Below are positions 6,889 to 17,310 of a stretch of DNA of 64,000 nucleotides, one piece after another; within the stretch, counting starts at the first letter, position 1; each line of letters begins with the position of its first letter. A model generated the notes under the pieces. It searched no databases and was not told the DNA's origin. It saw only the letters and a program-made list of their open reading frames with translations. The translations under genes were made by a program, and so were the position numbers. The stretch spans positions 1 through 64,000 of the forward strand of contig CAIZNI010000003.1 of NCBI GenBank assembly GCA_903934295.1, in the 5' to 3' direction. Source of the DNA: an uncultured beta proteobacterium (GTDB taxonomy: Bacteria > Pseudomonadota > Gammaproteobacteria > Burkholderiales > Burkholderiaceae_E).

Positions 6889-6964
6889 TGGCTCCTCGAC
6901 CTGGGCTCGAACCAGGGACCTACGGATTAACAGTCCGGCGCTCTACCAACTGAGCTATCGAGGA
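6889..6964 (-). tRNA. tRNA-Asn (anticodon GTT)
   Basis: A 76-nt minus-strand tRNA with CCA encoded. The acceptor stem TCCTCGA pairs with TCGAGGA, the D-loop has AGCTCAGTTGGTAGAGC, the T-arm has GGTTCGAGCC, and the anticodon loop is CTGTTAA with GTT at 6929-6931. The 3' half (6889-6937) comes from the integrated element and still restores a complete gene. Confidence 0.97.
6918..6937. repeat. attR: identity block within tRNA-Asn
   Basis: The 20 bp identical to window positions 1-20, covering the anticodon stem-loop. Strand exchange is therefore expected in the anticodon arm, as for several tRNA-targeting tyrosine recombinases. Confidence 0.85.
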
Positions 6965-6976
6965 GCAGAGCCTGTG

Positions 6977-7005
6977 ATTATAGCGGGCACTCCCCCCGCC
7001 GGCAA
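6977..7005 (-). promoter_or_regulatory. Promoter of tRNA-Asn
   Basis: On the minus strand TTGCCG (7005-7000), a 17-bp spacer, then a perfect TATAAT (6982-6977). It ends 12 bp before the tRNA 5' end. Confidence 0.7.
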
Positions 7006-7069
7006 GTTGGCGCAGGCAGTGTTGCATCCGCCGGGCCGCGGCGACCAGGGTCGGCGACCGATTCCTGTC

Positions 7070-8278
7070 TCAGTCCTTCAGCACCGCCGCCATCGCGTCG
7101 GCCACGTAGTCGATGTTGCGGCTGTTGAGCGCCGCCAGGCAGATCCGCCCGGTGCTGACCGCGTAGATGCCGTACTCGGCCCGCAGGCGCTCGACCTGTG
7201 CCGCGGTCAGCCCCGAGTACGAGAACATGCCCCGCTGGCGCGCCACGAACGAGAAGTCGCGGGCGACCCCGCGCGACTGGAGCTTGGCCACCAGGCTGGT
7301 GCGCATCTCGCGGATGCGCTCGCGCATGCCGGCGAGTTCGGTCTCCCACTGCTGGCGCAGCGCCGGCGTGGCCAGCACCGCCGCCACCACCGAGGCGCCG
7401 TGGGTGGGCGGGTTCGAATAGTTGGTGCGGATCACCCGCTTGACCTGACTGATGACGCGCGCGGTCTCGTCGCGCTCGGCGGTGACCACCGACAGGGCAC
7501 CGACCCGCTCGCCGTACAGCGAGAAGCTCTTGGAGAACGAGCTCGAGACGAAGAAGGACAGGCCCGAGGCGCCGAACAGGCGCAGTGCCGAGGCATCGGC
7601 CTCGATGCCGTCGCCGAAACCCTGGTAGGCGCAATCCAGGAACGCGATCAGCCCGCGGTCGCGCACCGCCGTCAGGATGCGGGCCCACTGCGCGTCATCG
7701 AGGTCGACGCCGGTCGGGTTGTGACAGCAGGCGTGCAGCACCACGATGTCGTTGGCCGGCAGGCTGTTCAGGCAGGCGAGCAGGGCGTCGATGTTCACGC
7801 CGTGGCTGGCGGCATCGTAATAGGGATAGTTGTTTACCTGGAACCCGGCCGCCTCGAACAGGGCCCGGTGGTTTTCCCAGCTGGGGTCGCTGATCCAGAC
7901 TTTCGCGCCGGGCTGCAGGCGCTTGAGGAAGTCGGCGCCGATCTTCAGGCCACCGGTGCCGCCCAGGGCCTCGAAGGTGGCCACTCGGCCGTCGGCCAGC
8001 AGCGGCGAGTCGCTGCCGAACAGCAGTTTCTGCACCGCAGCATTGTAGGCGGGCACCCCTTCGATCGGCAGGTAGCCGCGCGCCGGCGCGCCTTCCAGCC
8101 GCACCTTTTCGGCTTCACGGACCGCGCCCAGCAGGGGGATCTTGCCGTTGTCGTCGTAGTAGACGCCGACGCCGAGGTTGACCTTGTTCGCACGGGTATC
8201 GGCATTGAACGCTTCGGTCAGGCCCAGGATGGGGTCACGGGGGGCGAGTTCGACTGCCGCGAACAGGGTCTGCGTCAT
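7070..8278 (-). CDS. tyrB: Aromatic amino acid / aspartate aminotransferase (class I, PLP)
   Basis: A 402-residue class I aminotransferase that exchanges amino groups between aromatic amino acids or aspartate and 2-oxoglutarate, in the cytosol. It shows the family start (LAPRDPILGLTEAF, NLGVGVYYDD), the CCHNPTG motif with the PLP-contact Asn, and the PLP Schiff-base Lys in SSFSKSFSLYGERVG; the C-terminal RICLAALNSRN carries the substrate Arg. The start chosen is the ATG at 8278, preceded by GGTTGAAAGAAAAG; an upstream TTG would add four residues. It is divergent from uvrB, with a strong palindrome in between. tyrB versus aspC specificity cannot be settled from sequence by eye. Confidence 0.92.
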   Translation of the reverse strand: MTQTLFAAVELAPRDPILGLTEAFNADTRANKVNLGVGVYYDDNGKIPLLGAVREAEKVRLEGAPARGYLPIEGVPAYNAAVQKLLFGSDSPLLADGRVATFEALGGTGGLKIGADFLKRLQPGAKVWISDPSWENHRALFEAAGFQVNNYPYYDAASHGVNIDALLACLNSLPANDIVVLHACCHNPTGVDLDDAQWARILTAVRDRGLIAFLDCAYQGFGDGIEADASALRLFGASGLSFFVSSSFSKSFSLYGERVGALSVVTAERDETARVISQVKRVIRTNYSNPPTHGASVVAAVLATPALRQQWETELAGMRERIREMRTSLVAKLQSRGVARDFSFVARQRGMFSYSGLTAAQVERLRAEYGIYAVSTGRICLAALNSRNIDYVADAMAAVLKD

Positions 8279-8591
8279 CTTTTCTTTCAACCTATTGAAT
8301 TATTTGATGAAAAACACGGTGTTACATCTGGGCCTGCACAATTATTGTGCATTGCACTAGCTTTTTGAGGGGGGGCGAGCGATAATCCACGCTTGCGCCA
8401 GCCGCCATCCGACAGCACCGTCGGCGGAGTCTGCTTCCAGCCACCGGGCGACCGGATGACAGGTCCCAGGCCACCGTCCGACTCAGCCAGCAAGGGTCGG
8501 TCAGCCATGGCGCTCGCGGGTTCTGCCCGACGACCCCTTTGTCCGACGACTCAAAACTTTACCACGCACGCCACCCCTGACTCATCCTGCC
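8279..8591. other. Divergent intergenic region tyrB/uvrB
   Basis: 313 bp. It holds the palindrome at 8335-8351 and the two divergent promoters. I see no CTG-N10-CAG LexA box in front of uvrB. Confidence 0.5.
8335..8351. promoter_or_regulatory. 17-bp palindrome, candidate operator of the aminotransferase
   Basis: TGCACAAT, central T, ATTGTGCA: perfect 8-bp arms around one base, 57 bp upstream of the aminotransferase start. Regulator unknown. Confidence 0.5.
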
Positions 8592-10679
<2,088 letters not shown>

Positions 10680-10731
10680 AGACCAAGCCGCCGCACCCCA
10701 CTACAACTCAATTTCCTCGTCGGATAAAGAA

Positions 10732-11253
10732 ATGGCAAAGAAGGAACCGATCTCCCTGGCAATGAACACCCGGGTCCTGTTCGTGTGCATGGGCAACATC
10801 TGCCGCTCGCCGATGGCCGAAGGGGTGTTTCGTCACCTTGTCCGGCAGGCGGGTCTGGACGACATCGTCAAGGTCGCCTCGGCCGGTACGCATGCCTTTC
10901 ACACGGGCGAGACGCCGGACAAGCGCGGGCAGGCCGCGGCGGGCAAGCGCGGGTTCGACATCTCCGATCTTCGCGCCAAGCGGGTCAAGGAGTCTGACTT
11001 TGACGACTTCGACCTGATCCTGGCGATGGACTGGGACAACCTGTCGGCCTTGCAGCAGATCGCCCCCAAGCGGGCGCACCACAAACTGCAACTGCTGATG
11101 CGCTTTGCCACCGAACACGAGACCGCCACCATCCCCGATCCCTACTACGGCAACGTCCAGGGTTTCGAGCAGGTCCTCGATTACATCGAGGATGCCTGCG
11201 CGGGACTGCTCGAGCTGGCCAAGCGTCGGGCCACCCAGGTGGCCGCCGCCTGA
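10732..11253 (+). CDS. Low-molecular-weight protein-tyrosine phosphatase
   Basis: A 173-residue cytosolic LMW phosphatase. The P-loop CMGNICRS (Cys19 nucleophile, Arg25) and the general-acid IPDPYYG near residue 137 are both present, so it should be active. Targets are unknown; family members act on tyrosine-phosphorylated proteins such as capsule kinases or on arsenate. The start at 10732 (MAKKE) has a weak ribosome site; an ATG at 10762 (MNTRVLF) would give the usual short N-terminus and is a real alternative. It lies alone between uvrB and the isc operon. Confidence 0.92.
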   Translation: MAKKEPISLAMNTRVLFVCMGNICRSPMAEGVFRHLVRQAGLDDIVKVASAGTHAFHTGETPDKRGQAAAGKRGFDISDLRAKRVKESDFDDFDLILAMDWDNLSALQQIAPKRAHHKLQLLMRFATEHETATIPDPYYGNVQGFEQVLDYIEDACAGLLELAKRRATQVAAA

Positions 11254-11442
11254 GGCTGGCGAGCGGTCGCGGTGCGCCAGTCCCGGCGGCAGTGGCATTT
11301 CGTCGCCGGCGGGGGCGTGTTTTTCCGACGGGTAAACGGACGATCGGGTCGCGTTTGACCCGGCCGTTCGCGGTGTGACTAAAAGTTCACAAACAGGTGG
11401 CCGCAGGCGCCACAGACGCATTTCAGCGGGCTATACTGGGTT

Positions 11443-11463
11443 TGTTTTGTCCTGGACAAAACA
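11443..11463. promoter_or_regulatory. 21-bp perfect inverted repeat upstream of iscR
   Basis: TGTTTTGTCC, central T, GGACAAAACA. It lies 22 bp upstream of the iscR -35 box. It does not match the IscR or Fur consensus that I know. A TATACT at 11432-11437 just before it might be part of a second promoter. Candidate operator, regulator unknown. Confidence 0.5.
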
Positions 11464-11480
11464 CCCTTTTGCCCTCGGGG

Positions 11481-11513
11481 ATACTTGACAGATTTAGTCG
11501 GATAAGGCTAAAT
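11481..11513 (+). promoter_or_regulatory. isc operon promoter with overlapping IscR box
   Basis: TTGACA at 11485-11490 and CTAAAT at 11508-11513, 17-bp spacer. 11481-11505 matches the type 1 IscR-site pattern (ATA..yGAC...wwwyAGTCrr.TA), overlapping the -35. This predicts autorepression by [2Fe-2S]-IscR as known in gammaproteobacteria. Confidence 0.75.
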
Positions 11514-11551
11514 CCGGAACACAAACCCGGCTTTCTCCCAAGGAAACTGCC

Positions 11552-12079
11552 ATGCGTCTGACCACCAAAGGTCGCTTTGCCGTCACCGCCATGATCGATC
11601 TGGCCATGCGCCAGCATCAGGGTCCCGTCACGCTGGCCGGTATCAGCCAGCGCCAGAAGATCTCGCTGTCCTACCTCGAACAGTTGTTCGGCAAATTGCG
11701 CCGCCACGAACTGGTCGAGAGCACCCGGGGACCCGGGGGCGGATACACCCTGGCGCGTGGCGCCAAGGACGTCACCGTCGCGGACATCATCTTCGCGGTC
11801 GACGAACCGATCGACGCGACTCAGTGCGGCGGCAAGGAGAACTGCTCCGAGGACGGTCAGTGCATGACCCACGAGCTCTGGTCAACGCTGAACAAGAAGA
11901 TCGTCGAGTTTCTCGATTCGGTTTCCCTGGCCGAGATGGTCGAGCAGCAGCGCTCGCGCGAGACCCGCCAGGCACCGCGTCAGATCTCGGTGCTGCGCGA
12001 GCATCGCGCCGCGCTCGAGTTCCCGACCTCGACCCTGCAGCCGATCCGTCTCGACGGCACCCGTTCCACGAATTCCTGA
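11552..12079 (+). CDS. iscR: Fe-S cluster assembly transcriptional regulator IscR
   Basis: A 175-residue Rrf2-family repressor that senses Fe-S status. The N-terminal winged helix ([18 protein letters not shown] through GGGYTLAR) is followed by cluster ligands Cys92, Cys98, Cys104 and His107, the same numbering as in E. coli IscR, so it should bind a [2Fe-2S] cluster. The ATG at 11552 has AAGGAAACTGCC upstream. It heads the isc operon with a matching IscR box on the promoter. Confidence 0.97.
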   Translation: MRLTTKGRFAVTAMIDLAMRQHQGPVTLAGISQRQKISLSYLEQLFGKLRRHELVESTRGPGGGYTLARGAKDVTVADIIFAVDEPIDATQCGGKENCSEDGQCMTHELWSTLNKKIVEFLDSVSLAEMVEQQRSRETRQAPRQISVLREHRAALEFPTSTLQPIRLDGTRSTNS

Positions 12080-12104
12080 CAGTGGCCCCCGCCCGGAGAA
12101 CCCA

Positions 12105-13316
12105 GTGATTCACCTGCCGATCTATCTCGATTACTCCGCGACGACTCCGGTCGATCCCCGGGTCGTCGACAAGATGATCCCTTACCTTCGTGAAGATTTC
12201 GGCAACCCGGCGTCGCGCAGTCACTCGTACGGCTGGAGCGCCGAGAAGGCGGTCGAACAGGCGCGCGAGGAAGTCGCCGCGCTGGTGAACTGCGACCCGC
12301 GTGAAATCGTCTGGACCTCCGGTGCGACCGAGTCGATCAACCTGGCGGTGAAGGGCGCCGCGCAGTTCTACAAAGAGCGCGGCCGCCACCTCATCACCGT
12401 CAAGACCGAGCACAAGGCCACCCTGGACACGATGCGCGAACTCGAGCGCCAGGGTTTCCAGGTCACCTATCTCGACGTCCTCGAAAACGGGCTGCTCGAT
12501 CTCGATCAGTTCAAGGCAGCGTTGCGTCCCGACACCATCGTGGTCTCGGTCATGCTGGTGAACAACGAGATCGGCGTCATCCAGGACATTCCGGCCATCG
12601 GTGACATCACTCGCGAGCGCGGGATCATTCTGCATGTGGATGCGGCCCAGGCGACCGGCAAGATGCCCATCGACCTGGCGGCCCTGAAGGTCGACCTGAT
12701 GTCGTTCTCGGCTCACAAGACCTACGGCCCCAAGGGCATGGGGGCGCTGTATGTGCGCCGCAAGCCCCGGGTCCGGATCGAGGCCCAGATCCATGGGGGC
12801 GGTCACGAGCGCGGTTTCCGCTCGGGCACGCTGGCGACCCACCAGATCGTCGGGATGGGCGAGGCGTTTCGTCTCGCGCGCCTCGAGATGCAGGCCGAGA
12901 ACGAACGCATCCGCGTGTTGCGCGACCGGCTCTACAACGGTCTGAACCGCATGGAGGAGGTGTTCCTGAACGGAGACATGGAACGCCGGGTTCCGCATAA
13001 CCTGAACCTGAGTTTCAATTATGTCGAAGGCGAGTCCATGATCATGGCGATCAAGGACCTTGCGGTGTCCAGCGGTTCGGCCTGCACCTCGGCCAGCCTC
13101 GAGCCCTCCTACGTGCTGCGGGCGCTCGGTCGCAGCGACGAACTCGCCCACAGCTCGATCCGGTTCTCGATCGGGCGGTTCACCACCGAGGCAGAGGTCG
13201 ATTACGCGATCGAGTTGCTCGGGCGCAAGGTCGGCAAGCTGCGCGACATGTCGCCGCTGTGGGAAATGGTCAAGGAAGGCATCGATCTCAATTCGGTGCA
13301 ATGGGCAGCGCACTGA
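12105..13316 (+). CDS. iscS: Cysteine desulfurase IscS
   Basis: A 403-residue PLP enzyme that removes sulfur from L-cysteine and passes it as persulfide to IscU and other acceptors. It shows [14 protein letters not shown] at the start, the PLP Lys205 in AHKTYGPKG and the mobile-loop catalytic Cys327 in [14 protein letters not shown]. It ends SVQWAAH, matching the IscU-docking C-terminus of the group I enzymes. Start codon GTG at 12105, 25 bp after iscR. Confidence 0.97.
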   Translation: MIHLPIYLDYSATTPVDPRVVDKMIPYLREDFGNPASRSHSYGWSAEKAVEQAREEVAALVNCDPREIVWTSGATESINLAVKGAAQFYKERGRHLITVKTEHKATLDTMRELERQGFQVTYLDVLENGLLDLDQFKAALRPDTIVVSVMLVNNEIGVIQDIPAIGDITRERGIILHVDAAQATGKMPIDLAALKVDLMSFSAHKTYGPKGMGALYVRRKPRVRIEAQIHGGGHERGFRSGTLATHQIVGMGEAFRLARLEMQAENERIRVLRDRLYNGLNRMEEVFLNGDMERRVPHNLNLSFNYVEGESMIMAIKDLAVSSGSACTSASLEPSYVLRALGRSDELAHSSIRFSIGRFTTEAEVDYAIELLGRKVGKLRDMSPLWEMVKEGIDLNSVQWAAH

Positions 13317-13364
13317 CGCCTGCGCCTGCGTTTCAATTCCGATTCTGTCGTACGGAGCACTGAC

Positions 13365-13781
13365 ATGGCATACAGCGAAAAGGTCATCGATCACTATGAG
13401 AACCCCCGCAATGTGGGCGGCTTCGACAAGGGTGACGACAGCGTGGGCACCGGCATGGTCGGCGCACCTGCATGCGGCGACGTGATGAAGCTTCAGATCA
13501 AGGTCAACGAGCAGGGCGTCATCGAAGACGCGCGCTTCAAGACCTACGGCTGCGGGTCGGCGATTGCCTCCAGTTCGCTGGTCACCGAGTGGGTCAAGGG
13601 CAAGACCCTCGACCAGGCGATGGACATCCGCAACACCCAGATCGCCGAAGAGCTCGCGCTGCCTCCGGTCAAGATCCATTGCTCGATCCTGGCCGAGGAC
13701 GCCATCAAGGCGGCGGTCGAGGATTACCGCAGCAAGCATGGAACGGGGGTTGCCGATCCCGTCACCCGTCAGGCGGCCTGA
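13365..13781 (+). CDS. iscU: Fe-S cluster scaffold protein IscU
   Basis: A 138-residue scaffold on which the cluster is built. Cluster ligands Cys37, Cys63 and Cys106 and Asp39 are present, as is the LPPVK motif (99-103) recognised by HscA. About ten residues longer at the C-terminus than the E. coli protein. It lies 48 bp after iscS in the same operon. Confidence 0.97.
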   Translation: MAYSEKVIDHYENPRNVGGFDKGDDSVGTGMVGAPACGDVMKLQIKVNEQGVIEDARFKTYGCGSAIASSSLVTEWVKGKTLDQAMDIRNTQIAEELALPPVKIHCSILAEDAIKAAVEDYRSKHGTGVADPVTRQAA

Positions 13782-13796
13782 GTCGTGGAGACGGCC

Positions 13797-14120
13797 ATGG
13801 GGGTCAGCCTGACGGAAAGCGCGGCCCGTCACATCTCGCGCTACATCGAGAAACGGGGCAAGGGCATCGGCTTGCGGCTCGGGGTGCGCACCACCGGCTG
13901 TTCGGGCATGGCCTACAAGCTGGAATACGCCGATCAGCCCAAACCCGAGGACCTGAGCTTCGAGAGCCACGGTGTCACGGTGTTCGTCGACCCCAAGAGC
14001 CTGTCCTACATCGACGGTACCGAACTCGATTTCGTGCGCGAGGGGCTCAACGAGGGGTTCAAGTTCAACAACCCCAACGTCAAGAGCGAATGCGGTTGCG
14101 GAGAGTCGTTCCAGGTCTGA
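13797..14120 (+). CDS. iscA: A-type iron-sulfur carrier IscA
   Basis: 107 residues, the usual length, with Cys35, Cys99 and Cys101 (the last two in ECGCGESF). It accepts clusters and delivers them to target proteins. The start chosen is the ATG at 13797 with GGAG seven bases upstream, which gives the family N-terminus; a GTG at 13785 would add four residues. It is followed by a terminator-like hairpin. Confidence 0.96.
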   Translation: MGVSLTESAARHISRYIEKRGKGIGLRLGVRTTGCSGMAYKLEYADQPKPEDLSFESHGVTVFVDPKSLSYIDGTELDFVREGLNEGFKFNNPNVKSECGCGESFQV

Positions 14121-14145
14121 TGCCCGCCCCCGGGTACAGGCGACC

Positions 14146-14174
14146 AGAGGCGGCCCAGGGCCGCCTCTTTCTTT
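14146..14174 (+). terminator. Intrinsic terminator or attenuator inside the isc operon
   Basis: AGAGGCGGCC (14146-14155), loop CAG, GGCCGCCTCT (14159-14168), then TTTCTTT. A 10-bp perfect stem with a T-rich tail between iscA and hscB, so iscRSUA would be transcribed more than hscBA-fdx-iscX. Confidence 0.75.
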
Positions 14175-14186
14175 GGCGCAAAAAGC

Positions 14187-14714
14187 GTGTCTGATCGCAG
14201 TCATTTCGCCCTGCTGGGGCTGCCCGAGGCCTTCGCGATCGATTCGGTCGCACTCGAGTCGGCGTGGCGGCGACTGCAGGCTGCGGTGCATCCCGACCGC
14301 CATGTCCAGGGCGCGCCCGGCGACCGGCGACTGGCGCTGCAACTGGCCACGCAGGTCAATGAGGCCTACCGCGTGCTGCGTGACGCCCAGCGTCGCGCCG
14401 CTTATCTGTGCGGCCTGCGCGGGGTCGATCTGCAGGTCGAGTCGAACACCTCGATGCCGGGGGCGTTCCTGATGCAGCAGATGCAGTGGCGCGAGGCGCT
14501 CGACGAGGCCCGCGAGGCGCGCGACATCGCGGCGCTCACGTCGCTGCAAGAGCAGATCGAGTCGGTCCGGCAGGCGCTGATCGGACAGATCGCGATGCTG
14601 CTCGACGAGTCGGGCGATGCGCCTGCTGCAGGTGGCTGCGTGCGGCAACTGATGTTTCTGGATCGACTGGCCGAGGAGGTCGATTTCGCCGAGCAGGACC
14701 TGTCCGGCGTCTGA
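14187..14714 (+). CDS. hscB: Fe-S co-chaperone HscB (J-protein)
   Basis: A 175-residue J-domain protein that brings IscU to HscA and stimulates its ATPase. The HPD triad is at residues 35-37, followed by the helical C-terminal IscU-binding domain with the YLCGLRGVDL stretch. Start codon GTG at 14187; there is little ribosome-site sequence because the region upstream is the terminator hairpin. Confidence 0.94.
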   Translation: MSDRSHFALLGLPEAFAIDSVALESAWRRLQAAVHPDRHVQGAPGDRRLALQLATQVNEAYRVLRDAQRRAAYLCGLRGVDLQVESNTSMPGAFLMQQMQWREALDEAREARDIAALTSLQEQIESVRQALIGQIAMLLDESGDAPAAGGCVRQLMFLDRLAEEVDFAEQDLSGV

Positions 14715-14762
14715 CCCCTCTTTCATGCGGCGCCCGCGGGCGCTCTTCTCACTGGATTGTCG

Positions 14763-16676
14763 ATGGCGCTCCTGCAGATCTCCGAACCGGACATGACCCC
14801 CGAGCCGCACCAGCGCCGGCTCGCGGTGGGCATCGACCTGGGCACCACCAACTCGCTGGTGGCCGCGGTGCGTCACGGCGTGGCCGAGGTGCTTGGCGAC
14901 GAGCAGGGTCACGCGCTGCTGCCGTCGGTGGTGCGCTATCGGGACGACGGCACCATCGATGTCGGGGCGGTGGCGGCGGCCCAGGCGGCCGTCGATCCCC
15001 GCAACACCATCGTGTCGGTGAAGCGCTTCATGGGCCGCGGCCTCGCTGATGCGGCGCGGTTGCACACCCCTTATGAATTCGTTGATGCGCCCGGCATGGT
15101 GAAGCTGCGCACCCGGGCCGGCGACCTGAGCCCGGTCGAGGTCTCGGCCCAGATCCTGCGGGCGCTGCGCGAGCGCGCCGAGCAGACACTGGGGGGCGAA
15201 CTGGTGGGCGCAGTGATCACCGTGCCGGCGTACTTCGACGACGCCCAACGTCAGGCCACCAAGGACGCGGCGCGGCTGGCCGGCCTGACGGTGCTGCGAC
15301 TGCTCAACGAGCCGACCGCCGCCGCGGTCGCCTACGGGCTCGACAATGGCGCCGAGGGGTTGTACGCGGTCTACGACCTGGGCGGGGGCACTTTCGACAT
15401 CTCGATCCTGCGCCTGTCGCGCGGCGTCTTCGAAGTGATCGCCACTGGCGGCGATTCGGCGCTGGGCGGCGACGATTTCGACCAGCGCATCGTCGAGTGG
15501 GCGCTGCGCGAGACCGGTTTGGCTGGCAAAGAAGCCGATGAGCACCCGATCGCCAGCGCGCTGGCGGCGGGCAGCCTCGGCGCCCATGACCTGCGGGCGA
15601 TGCTCGATGCGGCCCGGCGGGCCAAGGAGGCGCTGAGCCTGCAGGACGCGACCACTTTCTCGGTGCAGCTGACCGATGCCACCCGGGTGAGTCTGCCGCT
15701 GAGCCGGGAGCGTTTCGAGGCGCTGACCCGCGATCTGCTTGATCGCACGCTGGCGGCCACCCGACGGGTGCTGCGTGATGCGAAGCTGCACGCCGCCGAG
15801 ATTGTCGGCACGGTGCTGGTGGGCGGCTCGACCCGCATGCCGCAGGTGCGTCGGGCGGTGGGCGAACTGTTCGGCAAGCCGGCGCTCATCGATCTCGATC
15901 CGGACCAGGTGGTGGCGCTGGGCGCGGCGGTCCAGGCCAACGCACTGGCCGGCAACCGGTCGTCCGACGACGACTGGCTGCTGCTCGATGTGATCGCGCT
16001 GTCGCTCGGCCTGGAGACCATGGGCGGGCTGGTCGAGCGGATCGTCGCGCGCAACTCGACGATTCCGGTGGCGCGCGCCCAGGAGTTCACCACGTTTCGC
16101 GATGGCCAGACCGCGATGGCGATCCACATCGTCCAGGGGGAGCGCGAGCTGGTGTCGGACTGCCGCTCGCTGGCCCGTTTCGAGCTGCGGGGGATTCCGC
16201 CGATGGTGGCGGGTGCTGCCCGCATCCGCGTCACTTTCCAGATCGATGCCGACGGGCTGTTGTCGGTGAGCGCCCGAGAGATCGGCAGCGGCGTCGAGGC
16301 CTCGATCGTGGTCAAGCCGTCGTACGGCCTGGGCGACGATGAAATCGCCGACATGCTTCAGTCGTCGTTCAGCAGCGCCGAAGAGGACATGCGTGCGCGG
16401 GCGTTGCGCGAGCAGCAGGTCGATGCGCGCCGTCTGCTCGAGGCCACCCAGGCCGCGATCCACACCGACGCCAGTCTGCTGACTGCCGACGAGCGTCTCG
16501 CGCTGGAAGCGCTGGTGGCGCGGCTGGCCGGCGTGATCGAGGACACCGACCTGGCGGCGATCCGCTCGGCGGTCGAAGCCCTGTCGCGCGGCACCGAAGT
16601 CTTTGCCGCCCGTCGGATGGATCGCTCGATCGCGTTGGCCCTGACCGGCCGGCGGATCGAGGACATGGGGTCCTGA
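14763..16676 (+). CDS. hscA: Fe-S assembly Hsp70 chaperone HscA
   Basis: A 637-residue specialised Hsp70 that uses ATP to release the cluster from IscU. It has the Hsp70 signatures [24 protein letters not shown] and [13 protein letters not shown], then the substrate-binding domain (SLGLETMGG) and a helical lid. Start chosen is ATG 14763; a TTG two codons upstream is also in frame. A GC-rich 14-bp palindrome (14730-14743) lies between it and hscB. Confidence 0.96.
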   Translation: MALLQISEPDMTPEPHQRRLAVGIDLGTTNSLVAAVRHGVAEVLGDEQGHALLPSVVRYRDDGTIDVGAVAAAQAAVDPRNTIVSVKRFMGRGLADAARLHTPYEFVDAPGMVKLRTRAGDLSPVEVSAQILRALRERAEQTLGGELVGAVITVPAYFDDAQRQATKDAARLAGLTVLRLLNEPTAAAVAYGLDNGAEGLYAVYDLGGGTFDISILRLSRGVFEVIATGGDSALGGDDFDQRIVEWALRETGLAGKEADEHPIASALAAGSLGAHDLRAMLDAARRAKEALSLQDATTFSVQLTDATRVSLPLSRERFEALTRDLLDRTLAATRRVLRDAKLHAAEIVGTVLVGGSTRMPQVRRAVGELFGKPALIDLDPDQVVALGAAVQANALAGNRSSDDDWLLLDVIALSLGLETMGGLVERIVARNSTIPVARAQEFTTFRDGQTAMAIHIVQGERELVSDCRSLARFELRGIPPMVAGAARIRVTFQIDADGLLSVSAREIGSGVEASIVVKPSYGLGDDEIADMLQSSFSSAEEDMRARALREQQVDARRLLEATQAAIHTDASLLTADERLALEALVARLAGVIEDTDLAAIRSAVEALSRGTEVFAARRMDRSIALALTGRRIEDMGS

Positions 16677-16762
16677 CCCCGCTGCGCTCAGATTCCACTG
16701 TCCACCGATCCCATCGACCACCGATCCTCTACTCTCACCACGGACCGCCTCGCCGCATCGCC

Positions 16763-17101
16763 ATGCCTGTCGTCAAAGTGCTTCCCCATGAACAACTGTG
16801 CCCCAAGGGCGCACAATTCGAGGTGCCCACCGGTACCGTCCTCTGTCGGGCGCTGCTGCAGCAGGGCATCGAGATCGAGCACGCCTGCGAACTCTCGCTG
16901 GCCTGCACCACCTGCCATGTGGTGATCCGCGAGGGCGGCGCGGCCATCGAGCCATCGTCGGAAGAGGAAGACGACCTGCTCGACAAGGCCTGGGGGCTGA
17001 CCGCGTCGTCGCGGCTGTCGTGCCAGGTGAAGCTGGCGCAGGCCGATCTCGTGGTCGAGATTCCGCGCTACACCATCAACCATGCCCGTGAGGATCACTG
17101 A
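16763..17101 (+). CDS. fdx: [2Fe-2S] ferredoxin of the Isc system
   Basis: A 112-residue adrenodoxin-type ferredoxin that supplies electrons for cluster assembly. Ligands Cys42, Cys48, Cys51 and Cys87 (CELSLACTTC and SCQ) are intact. It lies 86 bp after hscA and 2 bp before iscX. Confidence 0.96.
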   Translation: MPVVKVLPHEQLCPKGAQFEVPTGTVLCRALLQQGIEIEHACELSLACTTCHVVIREGGAAIEPSSEEEDDLLDKAWGLTASSRLSCQVKLAQADLVVEIPRYTINHAREDH

Positions 17102-17103
17102 CC

Positions 17104-17298
17104 ATGCAATGGACCGATGTGCTCGAGATCGCGATCGCCCTCGATGAAGTTCATCCGGCGGTCGATCCCGCCCGCCTCCGCTTCACCGACCTGCACCAGT
17201 GGGTGATGGCGCTGCCCGGCTTCGCCGATCAGCCGGGTCGCTCCAACGAGAAGATTCTGGAAGCCATCCAGCAGGCCTGGATCGACGAGCGCGACTGA
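17104..17298 (+). CDS. iscX: IscX (Fe-S assembly regulator)
   Basis: A 64-residue acidic protein of the IscX/YfhJ family, which binds iron and IscS and tunes desulfurase activity. Typical features are the MxWTD start, DVHP-like EVHPAVDP, FTDLHQWV and the end ILEAIQQAWIDE. Last gene of the isc operon. Confidence 0.95.
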   Translation: MQWTDVLEIAIALDEVHPAVDPARLRFTDLHQWVMALPGFADQPGRSNEKILEAIQQAWIDERD

Positions 17299-17310
17299 CC
17301 GGAGCCTCGG

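Larger units (their letters stand above)
1..6937. mobile_element. tRNA-Asn-integrated minimal element (satellite/plasmid-like), left end cut by window edge
   Basis: The first 20 bases of the window are identical to 6918-6937 inside the intact tRNA-Asn gene, as expected for attL and attR of an element integrated at a tRNA. The left repeat may continue outside the window. Between the repeats are a tyrosine recombinase next to the left end, an unknown ORF, an AlpA-like small DNA-binding protein, a small ORF, a primase-helicase and a repeat-rich non-coding region. TGGCTACA-type repeats sit near both ends and look like recombinase arm sites. No capsid, portal, tail or transfer genes are seen. It could be a phage satellite, a defective prophage remnant or an integrative plasmid; the presence of its own replication gene and iteron-like repeats favours an element able to replicate when excised. 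Boundaries are well supported; the class is inferred. Confidence 0.85.

Noticed and set aside
8350-8591. LexA box in front of uvrB
   Set aside because: No CTG-N10-CAG spacing found in the region, in contrast to dnaE2.
14730-14743. Palindrome between hscB and hscA as a terminator
   Set aside because: Fully palindromic GC run with no loop or T-run; noted only in the hscA entry.
11787-16721. A 1644-codon open frame on the minus strand across the isc operon
   Set aside because: It is antisense to iscR, iscS, iscU, iscA, hscB and hscA, all with intact catalytic motifs. Long antisense frames arise from high GC at third codon positions; composition is Arg/His/Asp-rich and no domain is visible.
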